A stretch of DNA of 12,948 nucleotides from an uncultured Erysipelotrichaceae bacterium (GCA_900317015.1 ONFH01000303.1:1-12948), one strand, 5' to 3'; positions 1-6,436 are shown, numbered from the stretch's first letter. A program made the numbers and translations. Notes: generated by a model from the letters alone, not told the origin.

Positions 1-1
1 A

Positions 2-649
2 AGCGACCGTTGTCGTCTTACGCTACATGGCGTGGCAGAGATACCACTTCCATTGGGCGAAGCACAATGGGAGTGGAGAATTCATATTATGATCTTAACT
101 TTAACATGTGGCGCTTTCTCTGGCATGATGATCATCTCCCAGGCAAGTGGGGTGGCGATCAATATGATTGGTATGGTTCCCGCTAGTGCAGCCATCGCCG
201 TTTCCGTCTTAGCTTTATTTAATGCTTTAGGACGTATCGTCGCAGGTTTTATCTCAGACCGTATTGGTCGCATCAATACATTAGCAGGGGCTTTAGTCCT
301 TTCGATGATCGGTCTTATTGCATTATATATGTGTCATAAAGGGACGGTTGCTTTATTCTATGCCGGAATCGCTGTTGTCGGCATCTGCTTTGGTTCATTC
401 ATGGGCGTCTTCCCAGGCTTTACAGTTGACCGCTTTGGTCCCAAAAATAATTCTGTCAACTATGGCATTATGTTTATTGGCTTTGCATTAGCTGGTTACT
501 TTGGTCCTTCTGTCATGCGTTCGATCTTTGCGACAGATGGTGCTTATCAGCGTGCTTTCTTAATTGCTTTATTATTTGATGTCGTTGGAATCTTATTAAC
601 ATTTGTATATCGTGTTGTTTTAAAGAAAACTGAAGGAGGAAATCACTAA
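2..649 (+). CDS. OFA-family MFS transporter, C-terminal part (5' end outside window)
   Basis: This is the C-terminal half of a major facilitator carrier in the cytoplasmic membrane, probably exchanging or importing organic anions. The frame is open to the left edge, so the true start lies upstream; a GTG at 32 is only an internal codon. About six hydrophobic segments are visible. The first ends near ISQASG and the second runs into the conserved cytoplasmic-loop motif GRIVAGFISDRIGR (about 241-282). A later stretch with GPKNNSVNYGI, then FALAGYFGP, is the signature I associate with oxalate:formate antiporter (OFA) relatives. The gene ends in TAATG: its stop shares one base with the next start, so it is translationally coupled to the ene-reductase and probably moves that enzyme's substrate or product. 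OFA membership is fairly secure. The substrate is unknown, and the family name should not be read as evidence for oxalate. Confidence 0.85.
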   Translation, partial: SDRCRLTLHGVAEIPLPLGEAQWEWRIHIMILTLTCGAFSGMMIISQASGVAINMIGMVPASAAIAVSVLALFNALGRIVAGFISDRIGRINTLAGALVLSMIGLIALYMCHKGTVALFYAGIAVVGICFGSFMGVFPGFTVDRFGPKNNSVNYGIMFIGFALAGYFGPSVMRSIFATDGAYQRAFLIALLFDVVGILLTFVYRVVLKKTEGGNH

Positions 650-2592
650 TGGAAAGAAAATATAAACATCTCGCAAGTCCTATTACAATTGGTCGTACGA
701 CCTTCCGTAATCGTATGTTCTCAGCCCCAATGGGTGGAACAGATATCACCAATGATGGCTGTATTGGTCCTAAATCAACTGCTTTTTATGAATTACGTGC
801 GAAAGGTGGCGCAGCTGCTGTCACAGTTTCTGAATGTATGGTCCATAAATCAGATGGCTCGCATGCTTATCGTTTGGATGAATCTATTCTGAATTCATTA
901 GCGGGAGCGACTTATACGGCTGATGCCATCAGAAGACATGGGGCTATTCCTTCATTAGAACTTTCTCATTCAGGGATGTTTGCTGGAACATATATGACGG
1001 ATAAAACACGCCAGCATGAACTGGTTCAGTATGGTCCATGTGATACAGTGAGAGCGGATGGTGTTCAGGTCAAAGCTTTAGATGAAGATATGATCACAGA
1101 AATCGTCAAAGCGTATGGCCATGTAGCCGGCCTTGCCAAACGTGCCGGCTTCGAAATGATCATGATTCATGGTGGTCATGGCTGGCTCATCAATCAGTTC
1201 TTCTCACCATTATTTAATCATCGTGAAGATGAATATGGTGGCTCCCTTGAAAATCGCTGCCGCTTTGCGATCCGTGTCTTGAAATCTGTAAGAGAGGCTG
1301 TTGGTCCTTATTTTCCTATTGAATTTCGTATGAGCGGCAGTGAATTTGTCGAAGGGGGTTATGATCTAAACGATGGTATTGAAATTGCGAAAATGATTGA
1401 ACCTTATGTCGACATTATTCATGTTTCAGCGGGGACTTATCAGAAGACCTTTGGTATTACGCACCCTTCAATGTTTGAAGAACATGGTCGTAACGTTTTC
1501 TTAGCTGCTGAAATTAAGAAGCATGTGTCTAAACCAGTAGCAACGATCGGTGGTCTTAATGATCCTGCCCAAATGGAAGAAATCATTGCCAGTGGCAAAG
1601 CGGATATCGTTTATATGGCTAGAGCTTTATTAGCAGATCCATTCTTACCACGTAAAGTTGTCGAAAATCGTGAAGAAGAGATCGTCAAATGCTTACGTTG
1701 CTTTACTTGTATGGCTGAAAGAGCGGCAACGTCTACACGTCGCTGTACGGTCAATCCACTCATCGGTCGTGAACTTGAAGGTGATGAAGTGACACCGGCT
1801 ACGACGAAACGTAAAGTTGTTGTTGTGGGTGGCGGTCCTGGTGGCCTTTATGCCGCTTACACAGCTGCAAGAAGAGGGCATGAAGTCGTTCTTTTCGAAA
1901 AGGAAAATGAAGTGGGTGGCATCTTAAAAAGTGAACAGGCGATCCCATTCAAGCATGAAATGTATGAACTTTCTGGAACCTATGCGTTACTTGCGAAAAA
2001 AGCAGGTGTGACATTTAAGATGAACACTTTAGCGACAAAGGAAATCGTGGAACAAGAAGATCCATATGCTGTAATCATTGCCACTGGATCAACACCACTA
2101 GTACCACCAATTCCTGGACTTGATGGGGAAAATGTCGTCATCGTTAATAATTACTATAAGGAAAAGGAAAAAGTCACTGATCATGTCATTGTCTTTGGCG
2201 GCGGGCTTGCTGGCTGTGAATGTGCGATCCATTTAGGCATGGAAGGAAAACATGTCGAATTAGTAGAAATGCGTGATGAATTAGCACCAGATGCCAATAT
2301 TCGTCATCGTCCATTATTACTTGCTCAGATCAATAAGTATGTCAACGTTCATACGGGCTTAAAAGGTGTGAAAGTCACTCCTGAAGGCATTCTTTGTGAA
2401 GACCGTGATGGCCATGAAGTGCTTGTTGAAGGAACAAGCGTGATCTGTGCCTTAGGTCAGCGTTCAACGATCAAGGCTGTGGAAGAATTATCTGATACAG
2501 CACCATTTGTTCGTGTCATTGGTGATGCATCTAAAGTCTCTACAATCACAAATGCAGTTTACTGGGGCTATCACGCCGCTTTAGATATCTAA
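649..2592 (+). CDS. NADH:flavin oxidoreductase / ene-reductase (OYE-FeS-FAD, BaiCD/2-enoate reductase type)
   Basis: A 647-aa cytoplasmic enzyme with the full three-part layout of the 2-enoate reductase/2,4-dienoyl-CoA reductase/BaiCD family. Residues 1 to about 340 form the FMN-binding TIM barrel (RNRMFSAPMGG near the N-terminus, H174-x2-H177, then DEYGGSLENR, IGGLNDP and the phosphate-binding YMARALLADP). Cys348, Cys351, Cys354 and Cys366 should bind a 4Fe-4S cluster. From about 388 there is an FAD/NAD(P)H domain with GGGPGG (394-399) and a second dinucleotide motif GGGLAG (517-522). The family reduces activated C=C bonds next to a carbonyl, passing electrons from NAD(P)H through FAD and the cluster to FMN. 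The start is fixed by GAAGGAGG (632-639) and the overlap with the transporter stop. Oddities: Trp179 sits where the usual proton-donor Tyr is found, and the cysteine spacing is C-x2-C-x2-C-x11-C, one residue tighter than in many relatives. The substrate (bile acid, steroid, enoate, aromatic acrylate) cannot be read from the sequence. Confidence 0.93.
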   Translation: MERKYKHLASPITIGRTTFRNRMFSAPMGGTDITNDGCIGPKSTAFYELRAKGGAAAVTVSECMVHKSDGSHAYRLDESILNSLAGATYTADAIRRHGAIPSLELSHSGMFAGTYMTDKTRQHELVQYGPCDTVRADGVQVKALDEDMITEIVKAYGHVAGLAKRAGFEMIMIHGGHGWLINQFFSPLFNHREDEYGGSLENRCRFAIRVLKSVREAVGPYFPIEFRMSGSEFVEGGYDLNDGIEIAKMIEPYVDIIHVSAGTYQKTFGITHPSMFEEHGRNVFLAAEIKKHVSKPVATIGGLNDPAQMEEIIASGKADIVYMARALLADPFLPRKVVENREEEIVKCLRCFTCMAERAATSTRRCTVNPLIGRELEGDEVTPATTKRKVVVVGGGPGGLYAAYTAARRGHEVVLFEKENEVGGILKSEQAIPFKHEMYELSGTYALLAKKAGVTFKMNTLATKEIVEQEDPYAVIIATGSTPLVPPIPGLDGENVVIVNNYYKEKEKVTDHVIVFGGGLAGCECAIHLGMEGKHVELVEMRDELAPDANIRHRPLLLAQINKYVNVHTGLKGVKVTPEGILCEDRDGHEVLVEGTSVICALGQRSTIKAVEELSDTAPFVRVIGDASKVSTITNAVYWGYHAALDI

Positions 2593-2599
2593 TATTAGG

Positions 2600-2642
2600 A
2601 TCCGTTTTTCTAAGAGTTCTCTTTCCGAAAAACGGATTTTTT
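2600..2642 (+). terminator. Intrinsic terminator of the MFS/ene-reductase operon
   Basis: A perfect 11-bp stem, ATCCGTTTTTC (2600-2610) with GAAAAACGGAT (2627-2637), encloses a 16-nt loop and is followed by a run of six T. It begins eight bases after the ene-reductase stop codon and separates that operon from the marR transcription unit. Confidence 0.92.
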
Positions 2643-2666
2643 GTATGGGTTATAAACAAATAGAAT

Positions 2667-2695
2667 TTGACATAGAAATTGTACGATTCTATAAT
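2667..2695 (+). promoter_or_regulatory. Consensus sigma-A promoter of marR
   Basis: TTGACA (2667-2672) and TATAAT (2690-2695) are both exact consensus hexamers and are separated by exactly 17 bases. Transcription should begin near 2702, which rules out an ATG at 2645 as the marR start and supports the TTG at 2732. Confidence 0.9.
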
Positions 2696-2711
2696 GGTCC
2701 TGTAATCGGAC
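2681..2711. promoter_or_regulatory. Candidate MarR operator flanking the -10 box
   Basis: GTACGATT (2681-2688) and AATCGGAC (2704-2711) are inverted copies matching at 7 of 8 positions, with the -10 hexamer between them. MarR proteins are dimers that bind such dyads and commonly repress their own promoter. The assignment rests on symmetry and position only. Confidence 0.45.
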
Positions 2712-2731
2712 TAATAAGGGAGGCGGAGCAT

Positions 2732-3184
2732 TTGATCGATGAGAATGTAAAAGCGAATAGGGAACAATTTGGAAAACTGTGGCAGAAGGTCACGATGATC
2801 TACAGTGATTATGCCCGCTCTCAGGGCATCAACTATACGACATTGCAAGTGCTGAAGTATATTTCTGAGATTCCCAACTGTACCCAAAAGATCATCTGTG
2901 AACAATCGTTATTACCAAAGCAGACGGTGAATACGATCGTTACGCATTTTTATAAGGATGGTTATGTTGAGTTAAGAGAACTGCCAGATGATCGTCGTGT
3001 TAAGTCGATCCATCTGACCAAGAAAGGAAAAGCGTATGCTGATGAAATTACGGAACGATTATATCGAGCAGAGTATCAGGCCATGGCGAACTTATCATCA
3101 GAAAGTCGGCAGGCATTAATAGAGAGTTTTCGCCAATATGCCACATTATTCCAACAAGCGTTAACACAAAATCATGATTTGTAA
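2732..3184 (+). CDS. MarR-family transcriptional regulator
   Basis: A 150-aa winged-helix regulator, the normal MarR length. I chose the TTG at 2732 because AAGGGAGG (2716-2723) lies 8 nt upstream and the promoter falls inside any longer reading frame. Helical dimerisation segments at both ends flank a winged helix: recognition-helix region SLLPKQTVNTIVTHFYKDGY, then the wing DDRRVKSIHLTKKG starting at residue 86 (D86-D87-R88-R89). DDRR or DRR followed by a beta-hairpin and LTxKG is typical of the family. MarR proteins usually sense phenolic, quinone or other small ligands and repress adjacent efflux or redox genes. Here the downstream genes on the same strand are an SDR and an aldo/keto reductase, both broken, so the regulator may have lost its main targets or may serve other loci. 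It could also control the upstream ene-reductase operon, but a terminator and a separate promoter argue against cotranscription. Confidence 0.92.
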   Translation: MIDENVKANREQFGKLWQKVTMIYSDYARSQGINYTTLQVLKYISEIPNCTQKIICEQSLLPKQTVNTIVTHFYKDGYVELRELPDDRRVKSIHLTKKGKAYADEITERLYRAEYQAMANLSSESRQALIESFRQYATLFQQALTQNHDL

Positions 3185-3187
3185 AGA

Positions 3188-3225
3188 TCTCCATCAGATT
3201 TCTTGAGTTCAGAAATCGATGGAGA
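3188..3225. promoter_or_regulatory. Long imperfect hairpin between marR and the SDR pseudogene
   Basis: TCTCCATC-A-GATTTCT pairs with AGAAATC-GATGGAGA, giving 15 bp with a single bulged A and a 7-nt loop. It starts three bases after the marR stop. No T-run follows on the plus strand and only TCTTTAC follows on the minus strand, so it is not a standard intrinsic terminator. It may be a protein-binding dyad, an mRNA-stabilising 3' structure or a Rho-independent terminator with a poor tail. A weak TTGAGT -35-like hexamer sits at its centre (3203-3208). Confidence 0.5.
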
Positions 3226-3242
3226 ATAAAAATAAATAGATA

Positions 3243-3257
3243 GTCCGAAAATCAGAC
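3243..3257. promoter_or_regulatory. Candidate MarR half-site pair ahead of the SDR
   Basis: GTCCGA-AAA-TCAGAC is an inverted repeat with 5 of 6 arm positions matching. Read on the minus strand one arm is GTCTGATT, close to the GTCCGATT/GTACGATT arms at the marR promoter. It lies 17 bases before the SDR start, where a bound repressor would block expression. This is inference from a short similarity. Confidence 0.3.
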
Positions 3258-3274
3258 AAAAGTAGAAGGCTATT

Positions 3275-4078
3275 ATGAATACATTTTTTATCGTTGGTTC
3301 CTCTTCCGGACTCGGAAAAGCAACGGCGAAATTATTTGCAGAAAAGGGATGGACTGTGATCGCCACGATGCGCACACCAGAAAAGGAACATGAGCTGACA
3401 GCTTATGAGCATGTAAAGCTTTATCCTCTTGATGTGACAAAACCAGAGCAGATTGAAGACACAGTGCACAAAGTCCTTGATTCACACGATGTTGATGTGC
3501 TTTTTAATAATGCCGGTTATGGTATGAAATGTAAGTTTGAAGATATGAGTGAAGATGTAATGATGCGTTCGATCAATACGAATCTGCTTGGCATGATCCG
3601 TGTGACTCAGAAGTTCATTCCATATTTCAAAAAGAAGAAAGCAGGGATGATCTTAACGACGACATCACTCGCTGGGGAAATGGGATTAGTTTTAGATGGT
3701 ATTTATGCAGCGGATAAATGGGCTGTCACGGGACTTTGTGAAATGCTTTATCATGAGCTTGCCCCTTATCATATTCAAGTGAAGACTATTGTTCCAGGCG
3801 TTGTCAAAACGAATTTTAAAATGGAAATGTCGGCAATGGATGGCTATGAAGAAGTGCTTAAAAATTAAGTCAGCTTTTTAATGCCAGAAGATGTGCCGAT
3901 GGAATTATCAGAAGAGGTCGCTAAAGATGTGTACAAAGCCGTTACTGATGGAGATGCCAATCGTATGCGTTATGTGACTGGACGTATTACAAAAGAGCTT
4001 TTAGCGAAAAAAGATGAACTTGGCAGTGAAGCTTTCCATCAGTATATTCGTGGACTTTTAATGAAAGAAATAGATTAA
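3275..4078 (+). pseudogene. Classical short-chain dehydrogenase/reductase interrupted by an in-frame TAA
   Basis: Read through, this would be a 267-residue cytoplasmic NAD(P)H-dependent SDR of normal length. The Rossmann motif is GSSSGLG (8-14), NNAG is at 78-81, the catalytic Ser is 131 and the YxxxK pair is Tyr144/Lys148. A TAA at 3866-3868 (codon 198) stops translation, yet the same frame continues for 69 codons to the real C-terminal end (MPEDVP, RMRYVTGRI, ending KEID). The downstream part has no ribosome binding site, so a genuine split gene is unlikely; one base change (for example a Tyr codon TAT or TAC to TAA) explains it. The 197-aa product keeps cofactor and catalytic residues but loses the C-terminal substrate-lid and assembly region, so activity is doubtful. 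The start is ATG 3275 with AGAAGG at 3264-3269. A sequencing error at one base is possible. The neighbouring AKR is also broken, which supports true decay. Confidence 0.85.
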
Positions 4079-4079
4079 A

Positions 4080-4448
4080 ATGAGTCAGACAACAGTGACT
4101 TTACGTGGTGGTTTAAAAATGCCACAGATTGGTATTGGAACATATCAAATGAATGGTGATCAAGCTTTATAAAACGTACCACTCTTTGTTCAATTAACAC
4201 AAAAGTATCATAAATCTACGGTTCAGATCATTTTGAGATGGCATATTCAGGAAGGAACTGTTGTTTTCCCTAAGTCATTGAATCCCGAACATATTCAAGC
4301 GAATATTGATATTTTTGATTTTTCTTTAACAGATGAGGAAATGGATGCCATTACAGCATTGGATCGCTCACAAAGTTATTACGATTTTGGTAAGCTTCCC
4401 TTAGAGGAACAGGAAAGACAGCTTTCACAATTTATTTTACCTGATTAA
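4080..4448 (+). pseudogene. Aldo/keto reductase remnant with large internal deletion
   Basis: Only the two ends of an aldo/keto reductase remain. Codons from ATG 4080 give the family N-terminus (MSQTTVTLRGG, then LKMPQIGIGTYQ), and a TAA at 4170-4172 ends it after 30 residues. The same frame continues with the family C-terminus: VPLFVQLTQKYHKSTVQIIL, then RWHIQEGTVVFPKSLNPEHI and SLTDEEMDAITALD, to the stop at 4446-4448. Compared with the intact paralogue at 11195-12064, roughly residues 31-207 are missing. The lost part includes every catalytic residue (Asp, Tyr, Lys, His; 46, 51, 76 and 109 in the intact protein). The gap is too large to be a base-calling error. It starts two bases after the SDR stop, so the pair was once an operon under the MarR unit. 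No active product is expected. Confidence 0.88.
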
Positions 4449-4501
4449 ATGAGGATGGAAGTCTTTTAAAAATCAAGGCAGATGCTTAAACAAGCTCTTG
4501 T

Positions 4502-4517
4502 TATGAAAATATTCATA
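4502..4517. promoter_or_regulatory. 16-bp palindrome upstream of the formate/nitrite transporter, CRP/FNR-like geometry
   Basis: TATGAA-AATA-TTCATA is a perfect inverted repeat with 6-bp arms and a 4-bp spacer, the same geometry as FNR boxes (TTGAT-N4-ATCAA), though the arm sequence differs. It lies 77 bases before the transporter start, in the only region likely to hold that gene's promoter; I could not find a convincing -35/-10 pair there. Anaerobic regulation of formate channels by CRP/FNR proteins is known in other bacteria; its use here is inference. Confidence 0.3.
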
Positions 4518-4594
4518 TTTTAGTCATATTTTTAATGAAAACCTTTACAATTTTCTGTATATTAAACATAGACACTTTTTTAGGAGGAAATTGT

Positions 4595-5359
4595 ATGTTT
4601 GGAAAAGAATATGACGCATTGTCTAATGCCGCAACTGGAAAAAGTCAGCTGCTCAAGAAAAATCCTTTCGGCTATCTGCTACTAAGTGCCTTAGCAGGTA
4701 TGTTCATTGGTTTTGGAAATCTCTTGATCAACGTTGAAGGGGGATTATTAAATGGCGCTCCTTATACGAAGATCGTGATGGGGGCATCCTTTGGGGTGGC
4801 CTTGAGCTTAGTTGTCTTAGCAGGGGCTGAACTGTTTACGGGTAATAACTTAGTCATGATGAGCGGGATATTGAAAAAGAAGGTCAAAGTGAGTGATGCC
4901 ATCATCTTATGGATCGTCTGCTGGATCGGTAATTTATTGGGGTCTATTTTATTAGCTTTATTATTTCAGGCGTCTGGTCTCAATACACCAGCAACGGCGA
5001 CTTTCTTATCAACTGCGGCAGCGGCCAAGATGAGTGCACCATTTGGGGCTTTGATCGCCCGCGGGATCCTTTGTAATATCTTAGTCTGCTTAGCTGTCTG
5101 GTGTGGGACGAAGTTAAAGAGCGATGCCAGTAAGCTGATCATGATCTGGTGGTGCTTATTTGCCTTCATTACATGTGGCTTTGAACATAGTATTGCCAAT
5201 ATGACGCAGTTAACAGTGGCACTTCTAGCACCTAGTGGTCAGGCCGTGAGCTTAGCAGGCTATGTTTATAATTTACTCACAGTGACATTAGGCAATATGA
5301 TCGGTGGGATCTTATTTGTAGCTGTCCCATATTATATTGCGCAGATCAAAGATCAATAA
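4595..5359 (+). CDS. Formate/nitrite transporter (FNT) family channel
   Basis: A 254-aa inner-membrane protein of the FNT family (FocA, NirC, HSC), which forms pentameric channels for small monovalent anions such as formate, nitrite or hydrosulfide. About six membrane segments are visible. Family motifs include KNPFGYLLLSALAGMFIGFG in the first segment, GAELFTGNN in the third and GFEHSIANM with the conserved pore His (His198). ATG 4595 is preceded by TAGGAGGA (4581-4588); an in-frame ATG 20 codons earlier has no ribosome binding site and adds a non-homologous tail. It stands alone between a pseudogene and a GNAT operon, with its own terminator. There is no pflB, formate dehydrogenase or nitrite reductase next to it, so formate export during mixed-acid fermentation is the most likely role but nitrite or sulfide cannot be excluded. 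Confidence 0.93.
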   Translation: MFGKEYDALSNAATGKSQLLKKNPFGYLLLSALAGMFIGFGNLLINVEGGLLNGAPYTKIVMGASFGVALSLVVLAGAELFTGNNLVMMSGILKKKVKVSDAIILWIVCWIGNLLGSILLALLFQASGLNTPATATFLSTAAAAKMSAPFGALIARGILCNILVCLAVWCGTKLKSDASKLIMIWWCLFAFITCGFEHSIANMTQLTVALLAPSGQAVSLAGYVYNLLTVTLGNMIGGILFVAVPYYIAQIKDQ

Positions 5360-5366
5360 TGAAGAC

Positions 5367-5387
5367 AAGCAGGGAAACCTGCTTTTT
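5367..5387 (+). terminator. Intrinsic terminator of the FNT gene
   Basis: AAGCAGG and CCTGCTT form a perfect 7-bp stem closed by a GAAA tetraloop, followed by T residues to 5387. It begins 7 bases after the transporter stop. Confidence 0.92.
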
Positions 5388-5416
5388 CATTTGCGCTTTT
5401 CCTCCTTCCTTGAGTC

Positions 5417-5425
5417 TGATATAAT
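5417..5425 (+). promoter_or_regulatory. Extended -10 promoter of the GNAT operon
   Basis: TGA-TATAAT matches an extended -10 element (TGn plus exact TATAAT). No good -35 hexamer lies at the right distance, which extended -10 promoters can tolerate. Predicted transcription start is near 5432, giving a leader of about 20 bases. Confidence 0.65.
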
Positions 5426-5453
5426 TGATACAACTTGTATTGGGGGAATGAAA

Positions 5454-5939
5454 ATGAATATCAGAAGAGCACAAGTGAAAGATATCAGTGCCATTAATAA
5501 GTTATTAAATGAAGTGTTAGAAATCCATGCATCGATTCGACCAGATATTTTTATTTCTGGAACGACAAAATATACGAATGAAGAATTAGCGGAGATGTTA
5601 GAAGATGATGAAAAGCCAATCTTTGTCGCCGTGGATGAAAACGATGATGTCTTAGGTTATGCCTTTACGCAGATCCAGCATCAGCCATTCTCTAATAATA
5701 TGGTGCCATTTACCTCTTTATTTATTGATGATCTTTGTGTCGATACATCAAAACGTTCCCAGGGCGTTGGGAAAGCCTTAATGAACTTTGTGAAAGAGGA
5801 AGCCAGACGTTTAGGCTGTTATGAAGTGACATTAAATGTTTGGGAAGGTAATGATTCCGCTATTGCTTTCTATAAGAAAAATGGCATGAAAGTCAAAGAA
5901 ACAATGATGGAATTCATCCTTGATGAAAGTGAGAACTAG
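5454..5939 (+). CDS. GNAT-family N-acetyltransferase
   Basis: A 161-aa cytoplasmic protein of ordinary GNAT size that should move an acetyl group from acetyl-CoA to an amine or protein N-terminus. The acetyl-CoA pyrophosphate loop is RSQGVGKA (101-108, R/Q-x-x-G-x-G/A type), on the helix after the strand SLFIDDLCVD. The C-terminal motif LNVWEGNDSAIAFYKKNGM carries Tyr140, the position of the usual general acid. ATG 5454 was chosen over ATG 5448 because the GGGGG ribosome-binding run (5442-5446) is 7 bases before it and only one base before the other; any longer frame would start before the promoter. Two bases separate its stop from the next gene, also a GNAT. The acceptor is not predictable from sequence. 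Confidence 0.9.
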   Translation: MNIRRAQVKDISAINKLLNEVLEIHASIRPDIFISGTTKYTNEELAEMLEDDEKPIFVAVDENDDVLGYAFTQIQHQPFSNNMVPFTSLFIDDLCVDTSKRSQGVGKALMNFVKEEARRLGCYEVTLNVWEGNDSAIAFYKKNGMKVKETMMEFILDESEN

Positions 5940-5941
5940 GA

Positions 5942-6382
5942 ATGGAACTTAAAGCCAAAACATTTGATGAATTAACGACCAAAGAATTGTATGAGCTTTT
6001 GAAAGCGAGAGCCGAGATCTTTGTCGTGGAACAAAACTGTGTTTATCAGGATCTTGATGGTCTTGATGAACAAAGCCTTCATATCTTTTATGAAGATGAA
6101 GGGAAAGTCATCGCCTATTTACGTGCCTTCTATAAAGAAGATGACGTTGTTCAGATGGGACGTGTTTTGACCTTAGTTCATGGTAATGGCTTAGGTGGTC
6201 GTTTACTTTATGAAGGATTAAAGATCATTGAAGAAAAAATGCCATGTCAAGAGATCTATATTGAAGCACAGGCTTATGCCACCGGCTTTTATGAACGTGA
6301 AGGCTTTAAGATCACTTCCGGAGAATTTTTAGAAGATGGCATTCCTCATGTCCAGATGATCTTAGAAACAGGGACTCATTAA
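5942..6382 (+). CDS. elaA: ElaA-like GNAT acetyltransferase
   Basis: A 146-aa single-domain GNAT protein closely resembling ElaA of Escherichia coli in length and in landmark motifs. These are LLKARAEIFVVEQNCVYQDL with DGLD near residues 19-42, the strand VVQMGRVL, the acetyl-CoA loop GNGLGGRLL, and a C-terminal AQAYATGFYEREGF then LEDGIPHVQM. The ElaA substrate is not firmly known. It is translated from the same message as the upstream GNAT: its ATG begins three bases after that stop, and the ribosome binding site is weak, so coupling is likely. The terminator overlaps its stop codon. Family assignment is secure; the physiological role is open, with acetylation of a small amine or antibiotic-like molecule as the generic expectation. 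Confidence 0.88.
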   Translation: MELKAKTFDELTTKELYELLKARAEIFVVEQNCVYQDLDGLDEQSLHIFYEDEGKVIAYLRAFYKEDDVVQMGRVLTLVHGNGLGGRLLYEGLKIIEEKMPCQEIYIEAQAYATGFYEREGFKITSGEFLEDGIPHVQMILETGTH

Positions 6383-6405
6383 CCAGAATGATATTCTGGT
6401 TTTTT
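6381..6405 (+). terminator. Intrinsic terminator of the GNAT operon
   Basis: AACCAGAAT and ATTCTGGTT form a perfect 9-bp stem with a 3-nt loop, followed by a T-run to 6405. The left arm overlaps the last two bases of the elaA stop codon. Confidence 0.93.
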
Positions 6406-6436
6406 CATATCAAAGATAATTGAGAAAGGAACATTT

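Noticed and set aside
2645..2731. 29-residue N-terminal extension of MarR from ATG 2645
   Set aside because: It begins three bases after the upstream terminator, has no ribosome binding site and contains the consensus promoter of the gene.
3869..4078. Separate small gene starting at ATG 3881
   Set aside because: It is in frame with the SDR, has no ribosome binding site and encodes the SDR C-terminus.
4535..4594. 20-residue extension of the formate/nitrite channel
   Set aside because: No ribosome binding site before 4535; TAGGAGGA sits just upstream of ATG 4595, where family homology begins.
5337..5453. Longer start for the first GNAT, overlapping the channel gene
   Set aside because: It would span the FNT terminator and the extended -10 promoter, and the added residues have no GNAT similarity.
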